From positions 62,001 through 126,000 of the forward strand of contig NZ_VTUZ01000021.1 of NCBI RefSeq assembly GCF_008369935.1: a DNA stretch of 64,000 nucleotides, written 5' to 3'. Made by a program: the position numbers and the translations under genes. This document shows, one piece after another, positions 47,632 through 55,372 of this stretch. Source of the DNA: Paraburkholderia panacisoli (GTDB lineage Bacteria > Pseudomonadota > Gammaproteobacteria > Burkholderiales > Burkholderiaceae). Numbering within the stretch: position 1 is the first letter of the stretch; the number at the start of each line of letters is the position of its first letter. Under the pieces are notes generated by a model that had not been told where the DNA came from, searched no databases, and saw only the letters and a program-made list of their open reading frames with translations.

Positions 47632-47694
47632 GTTTGGCTTTGGGGTGAGGGCGCCGCACGCTTGTGCGGGCCCCCGTCCGTAAGAGGACTGTTG

Positions 47695-48207
47695 ATGCAA
47701 GAAATTTCCACCAAGCCTTATCTGTTGCGCGCGCTGTACGAGTGGTGCACGGATAACGGCTACACGCCGCACATCGCGGTCCGGGTCGACAACCAGACGC
47801 GTGTGCCGCGCCAGTTCGTGCGCGACAACGAAATCGTGCTGAACATCAGCTTCGAGGCGACCAGCCAGCTGCAGATGGGCAACGAGTGGATCGAGTTCAG
47901 CGCGCGTTTCTCCGGCAAGTCGCACAAGATCGAAGTGCCGGTCGCCAATATTCTCGCGATCTATGCGCGCGAAAACGGGCAAGGAATGGCGTTCCCGGTC
48001 GAGTCGGCGGGCGGCGAAGCGCAGGACTCCGGCGCCGATGCGGAACTGGCGGATGAGACCGATGCGCCGGCTGCGCCGCGTGCGGTCGAGACGTCGCCGG
48101 CGACCGATGCGGCTGCCGCGAAGGCCGAAAGTGCGACGGACGGCTCCCAGCCCGACGACGATGGATCGAAAGGTGGCGGAAGGGCTCGCCTTAAGATCGT
48201 GAAATGA
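47695..48207 (+). CDS. sspB: ClpXP specificity-enhancing factor SspB
   Basis: 170 residues. The SspB domain (STKPYLLRALYEWCTDNGYTPHIAV, NEIVLNISFEATSQLQMGNEWIEFSARFSG) binds ssrA-tagged proteins. A flexible Ala/Asp-rich linker follows, and the end GGRARLKIVK is the ClpX-binding tail. A CCGCAC/GTGCGG hairpin lies in the 63-base leader after sspA. Confidence 0.95.
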   Translation: MQEISTKPYLLRALYEWCTDNGYTPHIAVRVDNQTRVPRQFVRDNEIVLNISFEATSQLQMGNEWIEFSARFSGKSHKIEVPVANILAIYARENGQGMAFPVESAGGEAQDSGADAELADETDAPAAPRAVETSPATDAAAAKAESATDGSQPDDDGSKGGGRARLKIVK

Positions 48208-48209
48208 AG

Positions 48210-48215
48210 TAGAAT
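48210..48215 (+). promoter_or_regulatory. Likely -10 element of the tRNA-Thr promoter
   Basis: TAGAAT lies two bases after the sspB stop and 11 bases before the tRNA. Any -35 would be inside the sspB C-terminal codons; none is obvious. Processing from the sspB transcript is an alternative. Confidence 0.35.
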
Positions 48216-48226
48216 CACGGCCTCAT

Positions 48227-48302
48227 GCCGGCTTAGCTCATCAGGTAGAGCGCTTGACTTGTAATCATGAGGTGGCGGGTTCGAGTCCTGCAGCCGGCAC
48301 CA
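48227..48302 (+). tRNA. tRNA-Thr (anticodon UGU)
   Basis: 76 bases including an encoded CCA. Acceptor GCCGGCT pairs fully with AGCCGGC. D-arm GCTC/GAGC, anticodon loop CTTGTAA with UGU, T-arm GCGGG/CCTGC with loop TTCGAGT. The anticodon stem CTTGA/TCATG has one U-U mismatch (28-42). It starts 19 bases after sspB. Confidence 0.97.
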
Positions 48303-48311
48303 GAAGTACGA

Positions 48312-48349
48312 AACGGGGTTTCTGTTCAGTCAGAAACCCCGTTTTTTAT
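48312..48349 (+). terminator. Intrinsic terminator after tRNA-Thr
   Basis: A perfect 13-bp stem AACGGGGTTTCTG / CAGAAACCCCGTT, loop TTCAGT, followed by TTTTATTT. Ten bases after the tRNA end. Confidence 0.95.
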
Positions 48350-49113
48350 TTACGCCGCCGTTAGTCGTTGCAATCGGCGTGTGATTATTAAATCGCGCGC
48401 GTATTCGTGAAGTAAATAAGCCTGAATGCGTTAATGCGAATGACGCAGTGACGTCGATAAAGCGTTGAGAAAAATGAGTTACGGACAGAGAAATGTCCGC
48501 AACTAAATAATTATTCTTCGGGTGGGCGCTGTGCAAGCTGACATGCCGCGCCGCTGTTGATCTCTCAGGTTCTCTTGGTCAGCCGTATTCCTGCTTTTGA
48601 GAACTATACCGAGCCGTTCTGGAGCTGTCTATTTTCTGATCGTGAGGCCCGCTGAAACCCGGTATCGAGCAATAGCAAATCAACGGGGTTATTTATTCAT
48701 TTAGCATATTTTCAGAAGCCAAGACGACTGCGTTCGATCGTGCGGGGATCGAGCCATTGCTAAATCGGGCACGGTGAAACTGGCGATTGGCTCAGCGTTT
48801 TCAGTCGGAAGGCGGTCCGCCGATCGAGGAAAACGGCGCAGCGGCACCGATGGCCGCAGCGTCGGTGAGGCCGCAAGCGGGCCAAAATCACCATATCTCT
48901 TTCACCTTGTCGATAGTAGACTTTTTTGTCCACATTTCCTGCGCCTATCGTCTGCAAAGCAGAGCCACAGGCGAATAGCCCACCGCGAACCGTTACGACA
49001 GAGGTACTATTCGGGCGTCAGTCGGCATCGCTATCAAAGTACCCCGGCGGGCAACGCCCCCGACGACGCGGATTCTCATCGCGTCACTCCTGCAACACCA
49101 ATCCCACCTCACC
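48350..49113. other. AT-richer intergenic stretch, no recognisable gene
   Basis: About 760 bases, clearly richer in A/T than the flanks at 48350-48780. No frame shows a protein with family features, a start signal and normal codon use. A CGGAC/GTCCG hairpin lies near 48483-48501. I found no copy of the tRNA 3' end that would mark an island border. A 34-base segment near 48901 resembles part of the flavoprotein gene at 50826. This could be decayed DNA or hold an sRNA or promoter that I cannot identify. Confidence 0.5.
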
Positions 49114-50238
49114 ATGACCAGCCCTGCAACCATTACCTGGCCCGAAGCCGACGGCCCTCGCACCGCGCGTTGGCGTTCCGAGGCGGCCGTGCCGCCGCCC
49201 AAACGCGTGGTCGTCGCCGATGACCGGACTACCGCCGACTCGGCCTACCGTCTCGCCTGCGAAGGAACGGCGCTGTTGTGGAACGGCGACTTCCAGAACG
49301 CTCGCCAACTTCTGCAGGCGGTCACGCGACGGCTCGAGCGCAAACCGCGCAAGCAGGGCGAAACGCCGATCGATGCGTTCAACTTGCATCGGCAGGCACA
49401 GTCGCAGCGCGCCCGCACGCTCGGCATGATCCTGATTCCACTCGACGCCGCCTACGGTATTCCGCTGCGCCGTGCGCCCGACGTGCAGCAGGCGTGCATC
49501 GAAACCTACGGGCCGTCCGCCGACGAAGCGTCGGTCGTGTCGCTGCGCGAACTGCTCGGACTGATTGGCGCGCATGAGTGGCGCAAGAAGGGAGTCGAGA
49601 TTCTGGCACTGGGCGATCGCATCCATCCGCACTACGGCGTGTTTTCGCCGGTGCGCGGGGAATATGTCGATCTCGTTGCGCGCACGCCGCTGCCGTCGCT
49701 GAACAAGGCGTTCGATATCGGTACGGGCACAGGCGTGTTGTCCGCGCTGCTGGCCAGGCGCGGCGTGAAGAAAATCGTCGCCACGGACCAGGACCCGCGA
49801 GCACTCGCCTGTGCGCGCGAGAACATCGCGCGTCTTGGCTACGACCAGCAAGTTGACGTGGTGCAGGCGGATCTGTTTCCGGAAGGCCGGGCGCCGCTGG
49901 TTGTCTGCAACCCGCCGTGGGTGCCGGCACGGCCCGCGTCGCCGGTCGAATATGCGATCTACGATCCGGAAAGCCGCATGCTGCTGGGTTTCCTGAATGG
50001 ACTCGCGGAACATCTGTCGCCGGGCGGCGAGGGGTGGCTGATCCTGTCGGACTTCGCGGAGCATCTGGGCTTGCGCACGCGCGACTGGCTGCTTGCCGCG
50101 ATTGAAAAGGCGGGACTGAGCGTGGTGGGGCGCGAGGATATTCGTCCCCGGCATCCGAAATCGACAGATGAAACCGACGCGCTACATACGGCGCGGGTGG
50201 CTGAAGTAACGTCGCTGTGGCGCCTTAAGGCGCGTTGA
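49114..50238 (+). CDS. Class I SAM-dependent methyltransferase with NPPW motif
   Basis: 374 residues. N-terminal 190 residues are a separate domain with no recognised motif. The methyltransferase domain has motif I FDIGTGTGVLSALLARRG, the acidic loop VATDQDPRALACARENI and the catalytic NPPW (VVCNPPWVP), which methylates planar amino groups as in PrmC, PrmB and RlmF types. The target is not clear. The C-terminal codons include a CGCCTTAAGGCG palindrome. Convergent with the flavoprotein gene; a CCGGCAA/TTGCCGG hairpin is in the 50-base gap. Confidence 0.85.
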   Translation: MTSPATITWPEADGPRTARWRSEAAVPPPKRVVVADDRTTADSAYRLACEGTALLWNGDFQNARQLLQAVTRRLERKPRKQGETPIDAFNLHRQAQSQRARTLGMILIPLDAAYGIPLRRAPDVQQACIETYGPSADEASVVSLRELLGLIGAHEWRKKGVEILALGDRIHPHYGVFSPVRGEYVDLVARTPLPSLNKAFDIGTGTGVLSALLARRGVKKIVATDQDPRALACARENIARLGYDQQVDVVQADLFPEGRAPLVVCNPPWVPARPASPVEYAIYDPESRMLLGFLNGLAEHLSPGGEGWLILSDFAEHLGLRTRDWLLAAIEKAGLSVVGREDIRPRHPKSTDETDALHTARVAEVTSLWRLKAR

Positions 50239-50288
50239 CCGGCAAGACGGGCATTTGCCGGGTAGCAGGGAAGTCGCTCGGCGGTGCG

Positions 50289-51584
50289 TCAGACCGACGC
50301 CCCGCGCCCCTTGCGCGCCTCGAGAAACGCTGCCGTCCCCCGCCCGGCCACCAGGCCACTGGCAAAACAGGCGGTCAGCAAATAGCCGCCGGTCGGCGCT
50401 TCCCAATCGAGCATCTCTCCCGCGCAAAACACGCCGGGCAGCTGCTCGATCATCAACTGCGCGTCGAGCGCTTCGAACGGAATCCCGCCGGCGGTGCTGA
50501 TCGCTTCCGCGATAGGCCGCGCGCGCGTGAGCCGTACCGGCAGCGCCTTGATCGCATGCGCGAGGCCGTGCGCATCGGCGAAGGCCTCCTTCGACAGAAT
50601 CTCGTGCAGCAGCGCCAGTTTTACCCCGCCTATGCCGATCCGGCCGTGCAGATGGCTCGACATCGAGCGCGAACCGCGCGGCCGCGTGACCTCGGCGACC
50701 ACTCGCTCGAGCGTCAAGCCTGGCGTCAGATCCAGCGCGATTGTCACGTCGCCGTCGGCCAGAATTCGCTCGCGGATCGCCGCCGACAACGCGTAAATCA
50801 GACTCCCTTCGACGCCGGTTTCGGTTAAAAGTATTTCACCTTGTCGATTGTGGACTGTATTGTCTACGTCGGTGAGCGAAATGGCGACCGGTTTCACTGG
50901 CTGACCCGCGAAACGCTCGCGCAGATAAGGACTCCAGTGAGCGTCGAAGCCGCAGTTGGCGGGCCGCAAGGGGGTTACCGGCACGTCACGCGCGGCCATC
51001 AGCGGCACCCACTCAGCATCCGATCCGAGGCGCGGCCAGCTCGCGCCGCCGAGTGCGAACACCACGGCATCGCAGGTCACGGTGTGTTCGCCGTCGGGCG
51101 TGTCAAAACGCAGCGTGTGCGCGGCGGGGGCGGCGTGACCGCCATCGCCTGCGTCCGTCACCCAACCGCTCCACTTGTGCCGCATATGGAAGCGCACCCC
51201 TGCCTCCCGCAGTCGATGCAGCCACGCACGCAACATCGGCGCCGCTTTCATGTCGGTTGGGAAAACCCGACCGGAACTGCCGACGAAGGTCTCGATGCCC
51301 AGCCCCTGCAACCACGCTCGCAGCGCGTCGGGCCCGAACACGTCCAGCAGCGGTGTGATCCTCTCGCGGCGGGCACCATAGCGCCCGAGAAATGGTTCGA
51401 GCGGTTCCGAATGCGTGATGTTCATGCCGCCTTTGCCCGCCATCAGGAACTTGCGGCCGACAGACGGCATCGAGTCATAGAGGTCGACCTGCAAACCGCG
51501 CCCGGTGAGCGCCTCGGCCGCCATCAGACCGGCGGGGCCGCCGCCTATCACGGCGACACGGGCGGAAGCGAAGGAAGATGGCAT
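50289..51584 (-). CDS. BaiN/HI0933-type flavoprotein (NAD(P)/FAD-dependent oxidoreductase)
   Basis: 431 residues from ATG 51584, which has AGGA six bases before it. FAD fold VAVIGGGPAGLMAAEALTGRG, family signature GRKFLMAGKGGMNITHSE, FPTDMKAAPMLRAWLHRL, and the C-terminal GVFCAGEMLDWEAPTGGYLLTACFASG. The group is related to BaiN; its substrate is unknown. It follows the TIGR03862 branch by memory. Confidence 0.9.
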   Translation of the reverse strand: MPSSFASARVAVIGGGPAGLMAAEALTGRGLQVDLYDSMPSVGRKFLMAGKGGMNITHSEPLEPFLGRYGARRERITPLLDVFGPDALRAWLQGLGIETFVGSSGRVFPTDMKAAPMLRAWLHRLREAGVRFHMRHKWSGWVTDAGDGGHAAPAAHTLRFDTPDGEHTVTCDAVVFALGGASWPRLGSDAEWVPLMAARDVPVTPLRPANCGFDAHWSPYLRERFAGQPVKPVAISLTDVDNTVHNRQGEILLTETGVEGSLIYALSAAIRERILADGDVTIALDLTPGLTLERVVAEVTRPRGSRSMSSHLHGRIGIGGVKLALLHEILSKEAFADAHGLAHAIKALPVRLTRARPIAEAISTAGGIPFEALDAQLMIEQLPGVFCAGEMLDWEAPTGGYLLTACFASGLVAGRGTAAFLEARKGRGASV

Positions 51585-51971
51585 GCGGTCCTGCGGATAA
51601 GCGGAAGGAGGAGGCGGCACGCCGGCCTGATCGAACGAAGATGGGTGGCGCGAAGGGCGCTATTTTCACACCGACCACAGCGCAGGGCAAACGTGCGGGC
51701 GGCACAGGGTGCCGAAATAAGCTGGGTTCAGGCGTTTTCGCATCCCTCGGGGCGCGCACCCGCTTCTTTGTTCTTGACCCGTGCGAGCTATACTTTTAAA
51801 AGCCTTTCATCGAACGCTGTCCGCGTTCTTCCCCCGCGCTAAACCAGTCCACTGCCTGCTTGCCGCCGGTTTGGCCGTGCCTGCGATCGCAGCCGCGGTC
51901 ATCGTCGGCGACGCGGTTCGCGCGTCCGCTGTCCGCATGAAGGTTTGATCGTCTGGATCGAGGAGCCTGCC
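51585..51971. other. Divergent gap, no recognisable gene
   Basis: 387 bases between divergent starts. A TATACT at 51789-51794 could be a -10 for the DUF1059 gene with TTTGTT 16 bases upstream, which is weak. I see nothing else. Confidence 0.4.
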
Positions 51972-52181
51972 ATGAGCCGCAAGTACATCGACTGTCGTGA
52001 GTTTCCGAGCGAAATGAACTGCACCGTCGCGCTATCCGCCGACACCGAGAGCGAATTGCTCGAAGCGGCCGTACAGCACGCGGTCGCCATCCACAAACAC
52101 ACGGATTCGCCGGAACTGCGTTCGCAACTGAAGACGCTGTTTCATGAAGGCACGCCGCCGGCCGAAGCACCGCGCGCGTGA
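51972..52181 (+). CDS. DUF1059-like small protein
   Basis: 69 residues; starts MSRKYIDCREFPSEMNCTVAL and continues SADTESELLEAAVQHAVAIHKHTD. The DCREF and NCTVAL pattern with a late HAVAIHKH is typical of DUF1059, whose role is unknown. Good ribosome site GAGGAG. It stands alone, divergent from the flavoprotein gene. Confidence 0.85.
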   Translation: MSRKYIDCREFPSEMNCTVALSADTESELLEAAVQHAVAIHKHTDSPELRSQLKTLFHEGTPPAEAPRA

Positions 52182-52287
52182 GTGGCCGTCCTGCGCGGAC
52201 GGAAGGCGCCAGCCGACCCCCGCGAGCGGTGTAGAACCGTTCGCGGATCGCGGCGTTGTCGTGCAACCTGCGGGGGTGTCCTGATCG

Positions 52288-52608
52288 TCAACCGGGGTAA
52301 GCCTCGTCCACCTTCAGCCCGGCGAGCTTGAAGATGACTCGCAGCGTTTGTGGTTTGATGTCGCGCCGCGACGCGAGCGTGGTCATCACGAAGTCGAGCA
52401 CTTTGGCGTACTTGAGCATGGTCAGACACGTTTCCATGTCGACGCTGCCATCGCGCATCACTTCGGCGAGACGAAGCATTTCCGTGGAGATATCGCGCGC
52501 CATCTCCAGTTCGAGTTGCTGCTTTTCCGACCAGACGGGCGTCGCGGTGAGCTTCGCCAGCATTTCCTGAAATTTCTGTTCGACGTTTCCGTTGGGTACC
52601 GTATCCAT
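52288..52608 (-). CDS. Hypothetical protein, 106 residues
   Basis: All-helical soluble protein starting MDTVPNGNVEQKFQEMLAKL, with ARDISTEMLRLAEVMRDG and YAKVLDFVMTTLASRRDI. An AGAGG ribosome site precedes the ATG. No signal peptide and no known motif. Codon use looks normal, so the gene is probably real. It ends 107 bases from the convergent DUF1059 gene. Confidence 0.7.
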   Translation of the reverse strand: MDTVPNGNVEQKFQEMLAKLTATPVWSEKQQLELEMARDISTEMLRLAEVMRDGSVDMETCLTMLKYAKVLDFVMTTLASRRDIKPQTLRVIFKLAGLKVDEAYPG

Positions 52609-52988
52609 TGCCGCCTCTTCTATCCGAGCGCGCGTCCGGTTGATGTCTCGGCGCGCTGCTGGTTACGTTACGTTGGGCCCGTGTTCAGGGTCCGTCCTCC
52701 CCACATGCATTCGGTTCGCGTGAGCGTTGTCACGCCCGGCAGCGTCTTGTTCTGGCGACACGGCTTGCGCGACTGGCTCGGCCGCTGCGCAAGCTGATTT
52801 TTTGGCCACTCCCGAAACGTTCGCGTGATGCTTTTCGGGCAGCAAGCGTTCCAGGTTGACCGCTTTCCCTGAATGGTTTGCGCAGCTCCTTGGGTGAGCG
52901 ATCCGCACATTAGGTAAACTGACAGCAATTTTTCCCTTTTTCCGTCATCTGTCGCACGTTCGCGTTGCAATTGACGACGGTTCACACG
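52609..52988. other. Divergent gap, no recognisable gene
   Basis: 380 bases between divergent starts. Minor repeats such as TTACGTTACGTT occur near 52663-52674. Below 52985 the sequence is AT-richer (GCAATTTTTCCCTTTTTCC), as expected of a promoter region, but no clear hexamer pair is found. Confidence 0.4.
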
Positions 52989-53831
52989 ATGTCCAGCAAA
53001 ACCCACGAAATCCGTCCGAACCAGTCCGTCGAGCTGTTGAAAGAGCTCCACATCCTCACGCGCGACGGCAAGATGAATCAGGACAGCCGCCGCAAGCTGA
53101 AGCAGGTCTACCATCTGTTCCAGTTCATCGAGCCGCTGCTCAAAGACCTCAAGGACAAGCAGGGCGACTTGACGCTCGTCGATCATGGCGCGGGCAAGTC
53201 ATACCTAGGTTTTATCCTCTACGATCTTTTCTTCAAGGAATTTCAGGGTGCCGCAGGTGCTGCTTCGCACATTTACGGCATTGAAACGCGCGAAGACCTC
53301 GTTACGAAGTCCGAAGAACTGGCCGCGCGGCTGGGTTTTACGGGGATGTCGTTTCTGAACCTGTCGGTGGCGGAGTCGATCACGTCGGCGAGTTTGCCTG
53401 CGCAGATCGACATCGTGACGGCGCTGCACGCGTGCAATACCGCAACCGACGACGCGATCCGCTTCGCGCTGGAAAAACAGGCGAAGTACATCGTGGTCGT
53501 GCCCTGCTGTCAGGCCGAGGTAGCCGGCGTGCTGCGGCGCAATAAGGGGAAATCGCTCGCGAACGCGTTGACGGAGATCTGGCGGCATCCGTTGCACACG
53601 CGAGAATTCGGTAGCCAGATCACGAACGTGCTGCGCTGTTTGCAGCTGGAAGCGCACGGGTATCAGGTCAACGTGACCGAACTGGTCGGGTGGGAGCACT
53701 CGATGAAGAACGAACTGATCATCGCGCAGTACAAGGATTTGCCGCGGCGCCGGCCGGCCGAACGGCTCAACGAGGTGATGGAAACGCTCGGCATTGAAGA
53801 GCTGAAAGAGCGGTTTTTTGCTCCTGCCTGA
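52989..53831 (+). CDS. Methyltransferase-domain protein (Methyltransf_32 type)
   Basis: 280 residues. N-terminal helix-rich part (LKQVYHLFQFIEPLLKDLKDK), then a SAM-binding motif LTLVDHGAGKSYLGFILYDLFF, an acidic GIETREDLV loop, and the late motif VTALHACNTATDDAIRFAL and VVPCCQAEVAG. The DHGAGKSYLG and PCCQ combination is characteristic of Methyltransf_32 proteins, with unknown target. The TTG at 52965 is an alternative start. Stands alone, convergent with the DUF1415 gene. Confidence 0.85.
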   Translation: MSSKTHEIRPNQSVELLKELHILTRDGKMNQDSRRKLKQVYHLFQFIEPLLKDLKDKQGDLTLVDHGAGKSYLGFILYDLFFKEFQGAAGAASHIYGIETREDLVTKSEELAARLGFTGMSFLNLSVAESITSASLPAQIDIVTALHACNTATDDAIRFALEKQAKYIVVVPCCQAEVAGVLRRNKGKSLANALTEIWRHPLHTREFGSQITNVLRCLQLEAHGYQVNVTELVGWEHSMKNELIIAQYKDLPRRRPAERLNEVMETLGIEELKERFFAPA

Positions 53832-53907
53832 TCTTTGTCCTGCCCGGCAGGGGCGGAACTTCTTGACCCGTCGCGGTGGCCTTCGCGAGCCGCCGCTCTT
53901 GAGCGAA

Positions 53908-54492
53908 TCAGCGCTTCATCAATGCGTTCCAGCCGGCTAGTCCAATGCGCCGCAAGGTTGCCTGATTGCGCTCGTAAATATCCTCCGCATCGGGGACGGC
54001 CTGCACGGCCCGCTCGATGCTGTCCTCGCGCAGCAGGTGCAGGATCGGATAGGGCGCCCGGTTCGTGTAGTTTTCGATGGCGTCGGGCTCACTGCCTTCA
54101 AACTGGTAAGCCGGGTGAAAGCTCGCGATCTGAACGATCCCTTCGAGCCGAAGCAGCTTGATGAGCCGGTCGGCGAAAAACAGGCAGTCGTTGAAGTCGA
54201 AAAAATCGCCGAGCGCGCGCGGCAGGATCAGCAGCGTGGTGTCGATGGCTTCCGCATCGGTTGCGATCAGTGTCTGAAGCTCGGCTTCGAGATCGGTCAA
54301 CACGGCTTCCATGTCGACGGCGTCGCTCACGGCGTAGCGAATCTGCCCTTTCACGTGCACGGCCTTCGCAAACGGACACAAATTGAGCCCGATCACCGCC
54401 TCGGTCAGCCAGTGGCGGGTGGCGGCTACGACGGTATCGTGGGATTCGGCGGGCAACGGCATAGCGGGGGTCACAGCGGATAAAAGCGCCAT
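53908..54492 (-). CDS. DUF1415 protein
   Basis: 194 residues (184 if the Met at 54462 is used). Conserved pattern WLTEAVIGLNLCPFAKAV, LILPRALGDFFDFNDCLFFADRLI, and FHPAYQFEGSEPDAIENYTNRAPYPILHLLRE with the Asn-Arg-(S/A)-P-(Y/F)-P signature of DUF1415. The function is unknown; the conserved Cys and His suggest a possible metal or redox role. Confidence 0.9.
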   Translation of the reverse strand: MALLSAVTPAMPLPAESHDTVVAATRHWLTEAVIGLNLCPFAKAVHVKGQIRYAVSDAVDMEAVLTDLEAELQTLIATDAEAIDTTLLILPRALGDFFDFNDCLFFADRLIKLLRLEGIVQIASFHPAYQFEGSEPDAIENYTNRAPYPILHLLREDSIERAVQAVPDAEDIYERNQATLRRIGLAGWNALMKR

Positions 54493-54565
54493 TTTAACGG
54501 CGCGGGTTCGCAGCGATTCGCGTCCAGCTCAAACTGCGGCGTCGAATGACGCGACGCGACTCGGT

Positions 54566-55216
54566 TCACTTCCCGCGCGTCCCGCCGCATGCGGCGGCGA
54601 TCAACTGCGCGGCGACCTTCGGCGCGGCCAGAATGGGCCCGCATCCCGGACCGTAGGTCTGACTCGCCGCGTACACGCCCTCGATCATCAAACCGAGCGC
54701 ATTCGCAAGCGCCACCGGGTCTTCGGCGCCTGCCGCGGTCGTCAATTCGGTGAGGCGCGCCATCAGGCGCTGCTTGTTGCGGAACACGAACTGCCGCGCC
54801 GGATGCGCGGCATCGGGAAACTCCACCGACACGTTCACGAAAGGACAACCCCGATAGTCGTCGATCGACGCGCGCACCGCGAGATCGTCGAAATACTGTT
54901 GAAGCTGGCGCGCCGGTTCACCCGGATGTTTGGCGAAACTCTTCTCCACGTAGCCGAAGAACTGCTTGTCCTGCTGCTCCAGATAAGCCATCACCAATTC
55001 GTCCTTCGACGAAAACTGGCGATACAGACTCATCTTGTTCACGCCGGCGCGCTCGACCACCGCGTCGACGCCGACCGCGCGCACGCCCTCGAGATAAAAC
55101 AACTCGCTCGCGGCGCGCAGCAAGTTCTGCTGCGCCTGCGGTCCGGCTGTCTGCGCGCTGCGCGCACGCCGCGCCGGAGCCTTCCCGGTCGGCTTGAGGG
55201 TATCGCTGTCGGACAT
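54566..55216 (-). CDS. TetR/AcrR-family repressor
   Basis: 216 residues. The ATG at 55216 follows CAGGTGG; a GTG nine bases earlier lacks a ribosome site. The N-terminal helix-turn-helix is LLRAASELFYLEGVRAVGVDAVVERAGVNKMSLYRQFSSKDELV. The C-terminal ligand domain (VKTLL-type helices, GCPFVNVSVEF) resembles the TetR_C group often annotated next to MFS or reductase genes. The divergent MFS gene and the two operator palindromes between them suggest that it represses both genes. Confidence 0.92.
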   Translation of the reverse strand: MSDSDTLKPTGKAPARRARSAQTAGPQAQQNLLRAASELFYLEGVRAVGVDAVVERAGVNKMSLYRQFSSKDELVMAYLEQQDKQFFGYVEKSFAKHPGEPARQLQQYFDDLAVRASIDDYRGCPFVNVSVEFPDAAHPARQFVFRNKQRLMARLTELTTAAGAEDPVALANALGLMIEGVYAASQTYGPGCGPILAAPKVAAQLIAAACGGTRGK

Positions 55217-55243
55217 GATGGCCACCTGAATTGAACTGACGCC

Positions 55244-55272
55244 TTGACATGTTACCGATCAGTAACTAGTAT
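55244..55272 (+). promoter_or_regulatory. Sigma-70 promoter of the MFS gene
   Basis: TTGACA (55244-55249), exactly 17 bases, then TAGTAT (55267-55272). The spacer is filled by the first TetR-type palindrome. Transcription would start near 55279, about 94 bases before the MFS ATG. Confidence 0.85.
55251..55266. promoter_or_regulatory. TetR-type operator 1
   Basis: GTTACCGATCAGTAAC is a 16-bp palindrome with one mismatched pair. It lies between the -35 and -10, so a bound repressor would block RNA polymerase. Confidence 0.85.
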
Positions 55273-55282
55273 CGCAACACCA

Positions 55283-55302
55283 TTGTGACTGATCTGTCAC
55301 AA
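55283..55302. promoter_or_regulatory. TetR-type operator 2
   Basis: TTGTGACTGATCTGTCACAA is a 20-bp palindrome with one mismatched pair. It shares GT-x-AC-x-GATC-x-GT-x-AC with operator 1; their centres are 34 bp apart. It overlaps the start of the MFS transcript. Confidence 0.85.
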
Positions 55303-55372
55303 GTCCTTTACACAAACCGTAATAATACGAACGACACAAGCCCGCGGTGGCCAAGCGTCGACTGGAGAACCA

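Noticed and set aside
48787..48978. 63-codon frame after tRNA-Thr
   Set aside because: Starts with TTG and lacks a ribosome site; no recognised family.
48227..49113. Genomic island inserted at tRNA-Thr
   Set aside because: No integrase, no repeat of the tRNA 3' end found in the window, and conserved genes resume after 0.8 kb.
50221..50261. Terminator between the convergent methyltransferase and flavoprotein genes
   Set aside because: CGCCTTAAGGCG and CCGGCAA/TTGCCGG hairpins exist, but no T run follows either on either strand, so a call was not made.
51774..51794. TTGACC and TATACT as a promoter for the DUF1059 gene
   Set aside because: The hexamers are only nine bases apart, too close for sigma-70.
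53839..53851. CCTGC-CCG-GCAGG hairpin between convergent genes
   Set aside because: Short stem and no T tail; chance is likely in GC-rich DNA.
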